Notes under the pieces: generated by a model | What the model was told of the DNA's origin: nothing | Database searches by the model: none | The model's input: the letters and a program-made list of their open reading frames with translations, nothing else | NCBI GenBank assembly: GCA_965223125.1 | Contig: OZ244984.1 | Location: 3,534,001 to 3,598,000, forward strand | Direction of reading: 5' to 3' | Length of the DNA stretch: 64,000 bases | Source of the DNA: Pacificispira sp965223125 | GTDB lineage: Bacteria; Pseudomonadota; Alphaproteobacteria; UBA8366; Aestuariispiraceae | Translations under genes and position numbers: made by a program | Shown: one piece after another, positions 33,318 through 42,034 of the stretch | How positions within the stretch are numbered: position 1 is the stretch's first letter | Layout of the letters: every line of letters starts with the position of its first letter

Positions 33318-34037
33318 ATGACACAGTTGGATCCGGGCTCCGAGTCGGGTTCAGGATCGGACACGCCTCCGCCATCAGCGAAGATCAGTTTCTTCGGGCG
33401 GCTCAGGGCATATTTCTTTGCGGGTATTCTGGTCACGGCACCGATCACAATCACGGTCGCATTGGCCGTATGGATCATTGGCTATATCGATGACCAGATC
33501 GTACCGCTGATACCGGAACGGTATAATCCGGAACTGTATTTCCAGCACTATCTGGGGTTCGATTTCGGTCTGCCCGGTCTTGGTGTTGTCGTGCTGGTAT
33601 TGGTCATTACCCTGATCGGTGCCTTTGCCGCAGGTCTTGTCGGGCGCTGGGTTGTAAGACTGGGCGAGAAACTGTTGGACCGGATGCCGATCATCCGGAG
33701 TCTTTACAAGCTGACGAAACAGATTTTCCAGACCGTGCTGGAAAACCAGTCCAATGCATTCCGTCAGGCGGTGCTGGTCGAATATCCGCGAAAGGGTCTT
33801 TGGGCAGTCGCATTCGTGACGGCAGAAACCAGGGGCGAATTGCGGGAGAAATTACAGCGCGAAACCGTCAATGTCTTCCTGCCGACGACACCTAACCCGA
33901 CATCGGGATTTCTGTTATTCGTGCCCAAAGAGGATATCAAAATTCTCGACATGCCGATTGAGGACGCGGTCAAGCTCGTGATCTCCGCCGGTATCGTTCA
34001 TCCGGGCGAATCGACCGATGGCCCCTCCATACCCTAA
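33318..34037 (+). CDS. DUF502 family membrane protein
   Basis: A 239-residue protein with two predicted membrane helices (about 32-55, AYFFAGILVTAPITITVALA, and about 85-110, GLGVVVLVLVITLIGAFAAG). A soluble C-terminal part follows with the conserved DUF502 segments RMPIIRSLYKLTKQIFQTV and FLPTTPNPTSGFLLFVP. The family is widespread and its function is not known. GTGCCAG lies before the ATG at 33318 rather than a strong Shine-Dalgarno motif. Its stop codon overlaps the stop of the converging cysteine synthase gene by 4 bases, leaving no room for a terminator. Confidence 0.9.
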   Translation: MTQLDPGSESGSGSDTPPPSAKISFFGRLRAYFFAGILVTAPITITVALAVWIIGYIDDQIVPLIPERYNPELYFQHYLGFDFGLPGLGVVVLVLVITLIGAFAAGLVGRWVVRLGEKLLDRMPIIRSLYKLTKQIFQTVLENQSNAFRQAVLVEYPRKGLWAVAFVTAETRGELREKLQRETVNVFLPTTPNPTSGFLLFVPKEDIKILDMPIEDAVKLVISAGIVHPGESTDGPSIP

Positions 34038-35035
34038 AGCCAGTCGGGGGCGGGAAGGCCCTTCTCATTAAGGAAGGTCGGGTTCCATACCTTGCCCATA
34101 TACCGGTGGCCCCAGTCACAAAGAATGGTCACGATGGTATGGCCCGGCCCCAGTTCACGGGCCAGGCGGATCGCGCCTGCAATGTTGATGCCCGTGGATA
34201 GGCCCATGCACAGGCCTTCCTCTTTCAGGAGGCGGTGGACAATGGGCAATCCTTCTTCGTCGGGAATCTTGTAGGCATCATCGAAGACTGCGCCGTCGAT
34301 ATTGCCGGTGATGCGCCCCTGGCCGATGCCTTCAGCGATGGAGCCTCCGTCTTCAGCTTTCAACTCGCCATGCTTGATCCAGTTGTACATCGCAGCACCC
34401 ACCGGGTCGGCCGCAGCAATCTTGATCGCCTTGTTTTTTTCCTTCAGGAACAGACTCATCCCGGCCAGCGTTCCGCCCGTTCCCATTGCACATGAAAACC
34501 CATCAATATTCCCTTGAACCTGCTCCCAGATTTCCGGACCTGTGGATCGGATATGCGCCTCCCTGTTCGACAGATTGTCCCACTGGTCGGCATAAAGGAC
34601 ACCATGCACCTCGGTTGCCCGGCGCTCTTCGGCGATGCGTTTGGCGGTATGGACATAATTACGCGGGTCCTTGTAGGGGACGGCGACATTCTCCACCAGT
34701 TCGGCCCCCAGCAGCCGCAGCGCGTCCTTCTTTTCCTGGCTCTGTGTCTCCGGGATCACGATCAGCGTGCGATAGCCCCGGCTGTTGCCGACACTGGCAA
34801 GGCCAATGCCGGTATTGCCCGCTGTGCCCTCAACGATCAGCCCGCCCGGTTCAAGCTCGCCACGCGCTTCTGCATCCAGAATGATGTATTTCGCTGCCCG
34901 ATCCTTTACCGATCCGCCCGGATTGAGGAATTCCGCCTTGCCCAGAATGGTGCAGCCGGTTTCTTCCGAGGCGCGCTTGAGTTTGATCAGCGGTGTATGG
35001 CCCACGGCATCGGTGAAGTCAGTGCGGAAACTCAT
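34034..35035 (-). CDS. cysteine synthase (O-acetylserine sulfhydrylase family)
   Basis: A 333-residue fold-type II PLP enzyme. The PLP lysine lies in NPGGSVKDRAA, the substrate loop is EGTAGNTGIGLA, the phosphate loop is AMGTGGTLAG and the C-terminal PLP-ring contact is GLSTGIN. It makes cysteine from O-acetylserine and sulfide in the family's usual reaction. Ala in EGTAGNTG replaces the Ser of the classical TSGNTG asparagine loop. The C-terminus (CDWGHRYMGKVWNP) resembles the cysteine synthase/cystathionine-type group common in alphaproteobacteria. MSFRTDFTDAVG is the chosen start; a further upstream frame overlaps promoter sequence. Confidence 0.88.
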   Translation of the reverse strand: MSFRTDFTDAVGHTPLIKLKRASEETGCTILGKAEFLNPGGSVKDRAAKYIILDAEARGELEPGGLIVEGTAGNTGIGLASVGNSRGYRTLIVIPETQSQEKKDALRLLGAELVENVAVPYKDPRNYVHTAKRIAEERRATEVHGVLYADQWDNLSNREAHIRSTGPEIWEQVQGNIDGFSCAMGTGGTLAGMSLFLKEKNKAIKIAAADPVGAAMYNWIKHGELKAEDGGSIAEGIGQGRITGNIDGAVFDDAYKIPDEEGLPIVHRLLKEEGLCMGLSTGINIAGAIRLARELGPGHTIVTILCDWGHRYMGKVWNPTFLNEKGLPAPDWL

Positions 35036-35091
35036 TGCGCAGTCCTTTTGTGTGAATAAAAAGATACCCTCTTTGCTGACCGGTAAATAGG

Positions 35092-35712
35092 TCAGGTCCA
35101 CTGACGGCGCAAGTCCTGCCGACGAGATTCGAATAGAAGCAGGGCCAGTGCGCATTTTGCATTGCGGATGCGGTTGTCGTGGATCATGGCTAGCGCTTCC
35201 TCGACGGGAACGGAGAAGACGCGGATATCCTCGCCTTCCTCATCGAGGCCATGAATGCCGCCCAGCGTCGCAAAATCTGCCCGCCCAGCGAACATTGCCA
35301 TGCTCTCCGAGCTTCCGCCGGGGGTCAGATAGAAGGTGCCGAGCGGCGTCAGATCGGTCAGCAGCAGTCCGGATTCCTCCTGCGATTCGCGCCGAACGAC
35401 ATCTTCCGCCGTCTCGCCCGGGTCGATGATCCCGGCAACGATCTCGATCAGCCAGGGGTCGGGGTCTCCCGCCGCATAGGCTCCCGGTCTGAACTGTTCG
35501 ATCAGCCCGACCTCGTCGCGGATCGGGTCATACGGAACGACGCAAGCAGCATGGCCACGCTCGAACACTTCGCGGCTGATCTCCGGCCCCATTCCGCCAT
35601 CGAACCGGCTGTGTCGCAGGTGGTAGCGGTCAACCCGGAAGTAGCCCTGAAACGGTGTTTCCTTCGCGATCAGATCGACGCGTCGGCCAGAAGCGGGGTG
35701 AGGCTTCACCAT
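35092..35712 (-). CDS. NUDIX hydrolase, ADP-ribose pyrophosphatase-like
   Basis: A 206-residue NUDIX protein. The catalytic box is GIIDPGETAEDVVRRESQEE plus SG, matching GX5EX7REUXEEXGU. The preceding WLIEIVAG and following LTPLGTFYLTPGGSSE are typical of NudF-type ADP-ribose pyrophosphatases, which carry a Gly-Gly-Ser near the C-terminal side. It probably cleaves ADP-ribose to AMP and ribose 5-phosphate. It lies 5 bases downstream of the FAD oxidoreductase gene and 56 bases upstream of the cysteine synthase gene, so the three may share a transcript. Confidence 0.9.
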   Translation of the reverse strand: MVKPHPASGRRVDLIAKETPFQGYFRVDRYHLRHSRFDGGMGPEISREVFERGHAACVVPYDPIRDEVGLIEQFRPGAYAAGDPDPWLIEIVAGIIDPGETAEDVVRRESQEESGLLLTDLTPLGTFYLTPGGSSESMAMFAGRADFATLGGIHGLDEEGEDIRVFSVPVEEALAMIHDNRIRNAKCALALLLFESRRQDLRRQWT

Positions 35713-35716
35713 TCAT

Positions 35717-37021
35717 CTATCCCAGGACGGAGAAGGTGCTGTCCTTGTTGATCTCGCGCCGCCGCGAGAAGAATCCCAGATTAAGATCGCGGCCGGTATA
35801 GTCCATATGGAAGATCACCGGGTCCTTGTCGTGATCCTGGCCCTTCTGTTCCCGATCAATCAGTTCGGCCATCATTTTGCCCGCGACAGGCGCATTCTTG
35901 TACTGATTGCCCGACGATCCAATGGCCATGTAGAAACCCGGAACCTGGGATTTGTCATAGATCGGAATCCAGTCGTCGGCGACGTCGTAGAGTTCCGTGA
36001 TGCCCTTCATCACACTGGGAATGCCGAGCGAGGGGATACGCTGCGCCACGCGCAGGGCTTGCACCCGCCATTGTTCGGAGAAATTGCGGTCCCAGTTGTC
36101 TGGGTCCACTTCCTCCTGCGTATCGCAGGGTGGATCTTCCGAGCCAATCAGCAGGAAATTCCCCTTCTCGGGGCGCGTATAGCAGGCAATGTCACTGTCG
36201 GAGGTAACAAAACCATTCTCATACCAGCCTTCGACCGGCATCGGGACATGGGTGACTTCCTGTTTCAGCGCGCGGGTCTTCACCGTCATGTCGTCCAGCG
36301 CACCGGCCATGGCATTGACCTTGGCGGAATGGGGACCGGCGACATTGACGATGATGCGGGCATCGATCCGGCTTCCATCCTTCAAGGTAACGCCCGCCAC
36401 GGATCCATCAGAATTCTTTCGTATTTCAATGATTTCTGCGTTGAATCTGAAGTGTCCACCGAGCTTTTCCGCCGCACTGCGCAGATTATGGGCAGAGAGT
36501 TGCGGATCGTTGATATAGCCGCCCTTGGGGAAGAAAACCGCACCGCCAACCTCGCCACCGGTCGGTTCGCCGAAACCGTCATCCTCCGGACGCTTGGCCG
36601 GATGGAAGCAGTTCAGGTCGTAATGCGGCATCTTCCGTCGGATATCCTCATTCGTCCATTCCTCATAGGGCACACCGATCTCGTCGGCGATGGCCATGGC
36701 CTTTTTCATATAGCCGTTCAGTTCGACCTTCATGACCATGGTGCCGGTTTCGTGGAAGACGGCGAGGTCGGCATCGTCGCCGAGACCCAGATAATCCTTC
36801 CAGTTCTTCCAGTAGTAATAGCCTTCATAGGCCAGTGCCGATCCGTCCACAGTGGAATAATAGGTGCGGATGATGGCGCAGGAGCCGGAAGTCGAGCCGT
36901 ATCCGGCAGCGGGCAGCTTGTCGATATTGACCGTGCGATAGCCTTTACGCGCCAGTTCCAGACCGACGGCAGCGCCAATCACGCCCGCCCCGATCACGAT
37001 TGCATCATACTGTTCCGACAT
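35717..37021 (-). CDS. FAD-dependent oxidoreductase, DAO / sarcosine oxidase beta-like
   Basis: A 434-residue D-amino-acid-oxidase-type flavoprotein. The N-terminal Rossmann motif is AIVIGAGVIGAAVGLELARKG, and SGSCAIIRTYYS follows near residue 47, placing the FAD-contacting Ser-Gly and Arg typical of sarcosine oxidase and glycine oxidase relatives. Near the end, WIPIYDKSQVPGFYMAIGSSGNQYKNAPVAG contains the GSSGNQ motif of the family. A secondary amine or N-methyl amino acid is the likely class of substrate. The C-terminal RDLNLGFFSRRREINKDSTF is characteristic of this subfamily. Confidence 0.88.
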   Translation of the reverse strand: MSEQYDAIVIGAGVIGAAVGLELARKGYRTVNIDKLPAAGYGSTSGSCAIIRTYYSTVDGSALAYEGYYYWKNWKDYLGLGDDADLAVFHETGTMVMKVELNGYMKKAMAIADEIGVPYEEWTNEDIRRKMPHYDLNCFHPAKRPEDDGFGEPTGGEVGGAVFFPKGGYINDPQLSAHNLRSAAEKLGGHFRFNAEIIEIRKNSDGSVAGVTLKDGSRIDARIIVNVAGPHSAKVNAMAGALDDMTVKTRALKQEVTHVPMPVEGWYENGFVTSDSDIACYTRPEKGNFLLIGSEDPPCDTQEEVDPDNWDRNFSEQWRVQALRVAQRIPSLGIPSVMKGITELYDVADDWIPIYDKSQVPGFYMAIGSSGNQYKNAPVAGKMMAELIDREQKGQDHDKDPVIFHMDYTGRDLNLGFFSRRREINKDSTFSVLG

Positions 37022-37097
37022 GCGCTGATCCTTTATGTTTAGACTTAATCCGTCGGAGGCGACTATGGCACCGCATTGCGGCCCGGCTCAAGCGACT

Positions 37098-38708
37098 TTA
37101 TTTGTCTTTTCGCGCCATATCCAGGGCGGCGGGCGTGTCGAGGTCAAGCAGGATGCCGGGGTCGTCCACGGGCACTTCCGCGACCTGATCCTCATAGGCT
37201 CCGATCAGGGACTTTGCCCCGGTGTCGCCGGAAAGCTCCATGATCTCGGCGAAGAAACGGCGACCGAAGAGGACCGGATTGCCGCGTTTACCGCGATGGA
37301 CGGGAACGCAGATCGCGCGCCCCTCGATCGGATCGAAGGCGGCGATCAGGCGGTTCAGCGTCTCCACCGTCAGGCGGGGCATGTCGCCCAGACAGATCAG
37401 AACGCCGTCTGCATCTTCAGGCAGGGCGGCGATGCCGGATTTCACCGTTTCGGACAGGCCTGACGCATAGGCTGGACTGTTGGCGAAACGCACCGGAAGG
37501 TCCTTCACCACGTCGCGTACTTGCGGGGCCTCATGACCGGTCACGACGGTGACGCCCTGGATATCGGCAGCAAGCAGCGTTTCCAGCGAATGGCGCAGCA
37601 TCGGCTTGCCGTCCAGATCCGCCAGCAGTTTGATCGTCGGTCCCATGCGCCGGGACTGTCCGGCGGCCAGCATCAGACCTGCGATCCGTGCCGCCGCAGC
37701 CGAATGGGTTGATTCGATCTCGGCGCGGGGCAGGGGGCGGGCAGGGATTTCCTTCAGGAAACCACCGCTACCCATCGCCATGATGTCGCGTCGGTCCACC
37801 GGCAGGCCAGCGACCAGACGCTCGAAGACCCAATCATAACCGTTCGGTTTGGGGGAGCGGACACAGCCAGGTGCACCGATCACGGCGACATCGCCGATAT
37901 GGCCCAGCAGCAGCAGATTGCCGGGATCGACCGGCATCCCGAAATGCTCTATCCGCCCACCGCACCGCTCAATGGCTGCCGGAATGACATCGCGCCTGTC
38001 GACGATGGCCGACGCACCGACAATGGTGATGATCTGTGGAGACTGTTCCAGGCAGGTTGTCAGAGCTTCCGTGAGTGAGGCCTCTGAATGGGTGCAGCGC
38101 AGGGGCGGCAGCGGGCGGGCACCAAGCGATGCGGCGCGGGCTTCCATGATCCGGTCGGTCTTTTCCAGCACGGTGGGTTTGATACCGTCCAGTTCCGTCT
38201 GGATCAGGCCAACACGAATTGGCTGGAATGGCGTGATCCAGAACAACGGCTCCGACGGACAGGCCGAGTCCAGTGCGATTGCTGGAACGCCGAAGGGAAT
38301 GATCTTTGCCGTGGCCACCATCTGGCGCGCGGCTACGCGGGACCAGGGTGGCAGGGCTGCAAGGGTAATTCCTTCATCCACCCGGTTGACCGCATCCAGC
38401 CTTGCCGGATCGTAGGTCAGGATACCCGGCTCTGTAGCCAGGAGATTGACCCGACCGGTGAAGGCGGCGCTGCATTTCAGACCCGCTCCGGTGACCGAGC
38501 GGGCCAGTCGGTCTGCAGCTGCGTCTTCATGGATATCGCCGGGGCCGAGGCGACAGACCACGACCTCTGCGATCCCCGCGGCGACCAACGCCTCCGCATC
38601 CTCCGCCAGCAACAGATGCCCCTTTTTCAGCCTGCGGTCGGGCAGGGTGATGGCATGCGCCAGGATTGTGCCAGCGACAGACTCGGGGGGAACGGGACCG
38701 AATTCCAT
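37098..38708 (-). CDS. molybdopterin-binding / NTP-transferase fusion (MoeA-like plus MocA-like)
   Basis: A 536-residue two-domain protein. Residues about 1-330 form a molybdopterin-binding domain, with TIVGASAIVDRRDVIPAAIE, HFGMPVDPGNLLLLGHI and IGAPGCVRSPKPNGYDW. Residues about 345-536 are a MobA/MocA nucleotidyltransferase, with GLMLAAGQSRRMGPTIKLL as the nucleotide loop, then CLGDMPRL as the Mg site and GKRGNPVLFGRRFF. MocA-type enzymes add CMP to the molybdenum cofactor for xanthine-oxidase-family hydroxylases, consistent with the CoxDE/XdhC neighbours. The ATG overlaps the XdhC stop by one base (TGATG). The frame extends 44 codons upstream without support. Confidence 0.9.
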   Translation of the reverse strand: MEFGPVPPESVAGTILAHAITLPDRRLKKGHLLLAEDAEALVAAGIAEVVVCRLGPGDIHEDAAADRLARSVTGAGLKCSAAFTGRVNLLATEPGILTYDPARLDAVNRVDEGITLAALPPWSRVAARQMVATAKIIPFGVPAIALDSACPSEPLFWITPFQPIRVGLIQTELDGIKPTVLEKTDRIMEARAASLGARPLPPLRCTHSEASLTEALTTCLEQSPQIITIVGASAIVDRRDVIPAAIERCGGRIEHFGMPVDPGNLLLLGHIGDVAVIGAPGCVRSPKPNGYDWVFERLVAGLPVDRRDIMAMGSGGFLKEIPARPLPRAEIESTHSAAAARIAGLMLAAGQSRRMGPTIKLLADLDGKPMLRHSLETLLAADIQGVTVVTGHEAPQVRDVVKDLPVRFANSPAYASGLSETVKSGIAALPEDADGVLICLGDMPRLTVETLNRLIAAFDPIEGRAICVPVHRGKRGNPVLFGRRFFAEIMELSGDTGAKSLIGAYEDQVAEVPVDDPGILLDLDTPAALDMARKDK

Positions 38709-39403
38709 CAGCCCTCCTTCGACCCCCGGAGGTCGAGCGTCATCCTGCCAAGAATGGAAATCGCGATTTCCGCCGGGGAGACGGCCCCGATATTCAGTCC
38801 GATCGGTCCGTCGATCCGCGCGATAGCCTCTTCCGAACACCCGGACTCCTTCAACCGCAAAGCGCGGGCGGCGGCGGTCTTCCGGCTGCCCAATGCGCCG
38901 ATATAGAAGGAATCCGACTGTAAGGCGACGACGAGCGCCGGATCGTCCAGTTTCGGATCATGGGTCAGCGCGACGATGGCGGTGCGCCGGTTCGGCTTCA
39001 GTGCGAGCATCGCTTCTTCCGGCCAATCCTGCAGCACGTCGATATTCGGAAAGCGCGCCGCACTGGCCCAGGCTCCGCGCGGGTCGATCACCGTGACCGC
39101 ATAACCCGCCATGACCGCCATCGGTGCCAGAGCCTGGGCAATATGCACCGCGCCGATGATGATCAGGCGCAGCGGCGGATTGAAAACCTGGACGAAATGG
39201 CTTCCCTCCACCGTCTGCGATTTGTCGCGACGCAGTGCTTCCTCGGTGGCAGCATGCAGAGTAGGGGTAATCTCCAGATCCCCGGCGACAGCTTCGCCCG
39301 CAACGATCAAACGCTGCGCGCCGTCCGCCAGCCGGGTGACCAGAACGGTGGGCAGCGCTTCCGCCCGGGCGGCTTCAAGCTGATCCAGCAGCACACGCTT
39401 CAT
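38708..39403 (-). CDS. XdhC-like Rossmann-domain protein (CoxF/XdhC C-terminal half)
   Basis: A 231-residue protein carrying the XdhC Rossmann domain: LIIIGAVHIAQALAPMAVMA, TVIDPRGAWASAARFP and FYIGALGSRKTAAAR, ending GLNIGAVSPAEIAISILG. XdhC binds molybdenum cofactor, helps sulfurate it and inserts it into xanthine-dehydrogenase-type enzymes. Here the family's N- and C-terminal domains are encoded by two adjacent genes, separated by five bases. The usual glycine in GxGH is Val (GAVHIAQ), as in other CoxF-like proteins I recall. Confidence 0.9.
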   Translation of the reverse strand: MKRVLLDQLEAARAEALPTVLVTRLADGAQRLIVAGEAVAGDLEITPTLHAATEEALRRDKSQTVEGSHFVQVFNPPLRLIIIGAVHIAQALAPMAVMAGYAVTVIDPRGAWASAARFPNIDVLQDWPEEAMLALKPNRRTAIVALTHDPKLDDPALVVALQSDSFYIGALGSRKTAAARALRLKESGCSEEAIARIDGPIGLNIGAVSPAEIAISILGRMTLDLRGSKEG

Positions 39404-39408
39404 GTGGA

Positions 39409-39732
39409 TCAGGCCTCCAGTTTCTCAACGAAAACCCGCACTGTCCCGCCACAGGCCAGCCCGACCTCCCAGGCCATGGCATCGGAAACGCCGAATTCCA
39501 TCAGCATCGGTTGGCCACTTTCCATGACATCCAGCGCCTCGGTTACCACCGCCCCTTCGATGCAGCCGCCAGACACGGAGCCTTCGAACCCGGCCTCCTC
39601 ATTCACCACAAGCTGGCTTCCCGCCGGACGCGGGGATGATCCCCAGGTCTCCACAACCGTCGCCAGCGCTACTTTCAGCCCCTGATCCTGCCAGGTTTTC
39701 GCCTGGACTAGGGGATCGACAATCTCGCTCAT
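39409..39732 (-). CDS. XdhC/CoxI N-terminal domain protein
   Basis: A 107-residue protein with the XdhC/CoxI domain: ALATVVETWGSSPRPAGSQL, GSVSGGCIEGAVV and GLACGGTVRVFVE. These are the conserved Pro-Gly, Cys (GGCIE) and CGG segments involved in molybdenum cofactor handling. The ATG at 39732 overlaps the coxE-like stop by 4 bases (ATGA); an ATG six codons upstream is less likely. It should act with the Rossmann-domain protein encoded immediately downstream, together making a split XdhC. Confidence 0.9.
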   Translation of the reverse strand: MSEIVDPLVQAKTWQDQGLKVALATVVETWGSSPRPAGSQLVVNEEAGFEGSVSGGCIEGAVVTEALDVMESGQPMLMEFGVSDAMAWEVGLACGGTVRVFVEKLEA

Positions 39733-40985
39733 GCTGCCAGTTCCTTCCATCGCGCCAGATTCTGCATCGGGCTTTCCTTTGTCAGAGCATCCGCCAGTTG
39801 GGCAAGGCTGTCCAGATTGTGGATCGGGCGGAAACTGTCGACATGGGGGATCATGGCGCGGGCACCACTGGCCTTCGGGGCATAACCGTCCCAGCGCAGC
39901 AGCGGATTCAGCCAGATCAACTGGCGGCAGGATTTGTGCAGCCGTTCCATCTCCACCGCCAACCCTGCCGCGCCGTCTCGATCCAGCCCGTCGCTGATCA
40001 GCAATACGATGGGTCCCTGTGTCATCACCCGCCGCGACCAGGTGCGGTTGAACTCCGCCAGAGTTACGCCGATCCGCGTTCCACCGGCCCAGTCAGCAAC
40101 CTGCGCGGCGCATTGATCGATGGCGACATCGGGATCCTTGCGCCGCATCGTGCGGGTGATGTTGGTCAGTCTGGTCCCGAACAGGAAGCTCGACACCCGG
40201 TCCCGGTCGTTCGTCAAGGCATGGATGAAATGCAGCATCATCCGCGCATATCGGTCCATCGACCCGGAGATATCGCACAGAATTATCAGCGGCGGCACCC
40301 GACGACGGCGTTTGCGCATGCTCAGTCGGGTAATATCCCCACCGGTCCGGGCGGCCTGGCGCAGGGTCGCGCGCAGGTCTGTGCGTCGCCCTCTGGGATC
40401 AGGGTGGAACCGGCGTGTCGGGACCGGATTGAAGGCAAGCCGCATGCGGGAGATCGCCTTGCGCGCCGCGTTGAGTTCCGCATTGGTCATTTTCTCGAAA
40501 TCCTTCTCCGCCAGCACTTCGCGGCGGGAGAAGGTCAGGCTGGCATCGATATCGAACTGCTCGTTCTCATCGTCGGAGTCGGATTCCGGGGCAGGGGGGC
40601 GTTCCCCCGCCAGAGCCTCGGCGAGGCGCGCGGACATTTCCGCCTTGGCCTGCTCCTGCTCCCCCTTCATGGCGGGAAGCAGCATTGCCATCGCCTTCTC
40701 CAGCAGGTTCGGGTTCTTCCAGAAGAAATGGAAGGCCTGATCGAAGAGGTCTCTCTGGTCGCGGCGATTGACGAAGATCGCGTGGAGCGTCCAGTAGAAG
40801 TCGCGGCGATTGTCCACCCCGACGGCACTTACCGCTTCCAGCGCATCCAGTACCTTGCCCGGTCCGACCGGCAGGCCCGCAGCCCGCAGCACGCGCCCGA
40901 AATGCATGATATTTTCCGCCAGTCGACCGCCATCGGCACTGCCGAGGATCAGATTGGCGCTGGGCTGGAAGGCCTCCTCGCTCAC
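39729..40985 (-). CDS. coxE: VWA-domain protein, CoxE-like
   Basis: A 418-residue protein. An N-terminal helical region (about 1-215) with a central acidic patch (PESDSDDENEQFD) precedes a von Willebrand A domain with MIDAS residues LCDISGSM, then the Thr/Asp sites in GGTRIG and LISDGLDRD. CoxE-like proteins work with the CoxD AAA+ ATPase to mature the active site of carbon monoxide dehydrogenase and related molybdenum hydroxylases. It overlaps coxD by 4 bases upstream and the CoxI-like gene by 4 bases downstream. Confidence 0.92.
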   Translation of the reverse strand: MSEEAFQPSANLILGSADGGRLAENIMHFGRVLRAAGLPVGPGKVLDALEAVSAVGVDNRRDFYWTLHAIFVNRRDQRDLFDQAFHFFWKNPNLLEKAMAMLLPAMKGEQEQAKAEMSARLAEALAGERPPAPESDSDDENEQFDIDASLTFSRREVLAEKDFEKMTNAELNAARKAISRMRLAFNPVPTRRFHPDPRGRRTDLRATLRQAARTGGDITRLSMRKRRRRVPPLIILCDISGSMDRYARMMLHFIHALTNDRDRVSSFLFGTRLTNITRTMRRKDPDVAIDQCAAQVADWAGGTRIGVTLAEFNRTWSRRVMTQGPIVLLISDGLDRDGAAGLAVEMERLHKSCRQLIWLNPLLRWDGYAPKASGARAMIPHVDSFRPIHNLDSLAQLADALTKESPMQNLARWKELAA

Positions 40986-41911
40986 GCCGCCTGTCCTGCT
41001 TGGGCAAGTTCGATCTTCACTTCCTCCAATATCCTCGCCGCTTCCGATCCGCGCAGCTTTGCGATATCATCCTGGTATTTGAGGAGCGCGCCCAGCGTGT
41101 CGTTGATCGTTTCAGGGTCCAGGGCAAGGCGGTCGAGCTGTGTAAGCGCTTGCGCCCAGTCGATGGTTTCTGCAACACCGGGCAGCTTGAACAGGTCCAG
41201 TGTGCGGATTTTCTGCACGAAGGCAACAATCTGCCTGCTCAGTGCGGCGGGCGCATCCGGGGCCTTCACCGCAAGGATCGCCAGTTCGCGGGCGGCATCG
41301 GGATAATCGACCCAGTAATAGAAACAGCGCCGCTTGATTGCGTCATGGATTTCCCGTGTCCGGTTGGACGTCAGGACGACCAGCGGCGGTTCCTTTGCTT
41401 TCACGGTTCCGAATTCCGGCACCGTTACCTGGAAATCCGACAGGACTTCCAGCAGGAAGGCCTCGAAAGGCTCGTCCGTGCGGTCCAACTCGTCGATCAG
41501 CAGGACCGGTGCCTGACCACTTTGCGAGGCTTCCAGCGCTTGCAGGATCGGGCGCTTGATCAGGAAGCGTTCGGAAAACAGGTCCGCCTCCAGCGCCGCG
41601 CGGTCCGCTTTCCCCGACGCTTCCGACAAGCGGATTTCCATCATCTGGCGGGCATAGTTCCATTCATAGACGGCAGATGCGATATCCAGTCCCTCATAGC
41701 ATTGCAGTCGAATGAGAGGGCGATCCAGGGTCGCGGACAGCACCTTGGCGATTTCCGTCTTCCCGGTCCCGGCCTCACCCTCCAGGAACAGTGGGCGATG
41801 CAACTTCAAGGACAGGAACAAAGCCGTGGCCAAGGACCGGTCGGCGACATAGTTGCCGTCGGTCAGAAGTGACAGCGTCTCGTCTACGGAATTGGGCAGG
41901 GCGGATGTCAT
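40982..41911 (-). CDS. coxD: MoxR-type AAA+ ATPase, CoxD-like
   Basis: A 309-residue MoxR/CoxD ATPase. Walker A is EGEAGTGKTEIAK, Walker B is VLLIDELDRTDEPFE, sensor 1 is VLTSNRTREIHDAIKRRC, with arginine-finger residues in the last part. YEGLDIASAVYEWNY is characteristic of CoxD. In Oligotropha, CoxD is a chaperone for building the CuSMoO2 cluster of CO dehydrogenase. It is the promoter-proximal gene of the five-gene maturation operon. The nearest upstream gene on this strand ends 123 bases away and belongs to another unit. Confidence 0.93.
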   Translation of the reverse strand: MTSALPNSVDETLSLLTDGNYVADRSLATALFLSLKLHRPLFLEGEAGTGKTEIAKVLSATLDRPLIRLQCYEGLDIASAVYEWNYARQMMEIRLSEASGKADRAALEADLFSERFLIKRPILQALEASQSGQAPVLLIDELDRTDEPFEAFLLEVLSDFQVTVPEFGTVKAKEPPLVVLTSNRTREIHDAIKRRCFYYWVDYPDAARELAILAVKAPDAPAALSRQIVAFVQKIRTLDLFKLPGVAETIDWAQALTQLDRLALDPETINDTLGALLKYQDDIAKLRGSEAARILEEVKIELAQAGQAA

Positions 41912-42034
41912 GAAACCTCACAGTGGGTCGAAACAGGCATTCCCTGAGGATATAGGGTCGCCTGCCTCTGCCTCAACCTGTTTCATGCATGATGATTTCT
42001 GACGGCGTGGCGGAATGGAAAGCGATACAGGAGC

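Noticed and set aside
35807..37042. 411-codon plus-strand frame opposite the FAD oxidoreductase
   Set aside because: The flavoprotein on the other strand has an intact Rossmann motif; this frame shows no domain.
39636..41306. 556-codon plus-strand frame opposite coxE and coxD
   Set aside because: Both opposite genes carry diagnostic motifs (MIDAS, Walker A). The frame has no domain and low-complexity His/Gln/Arg-rich sequence.
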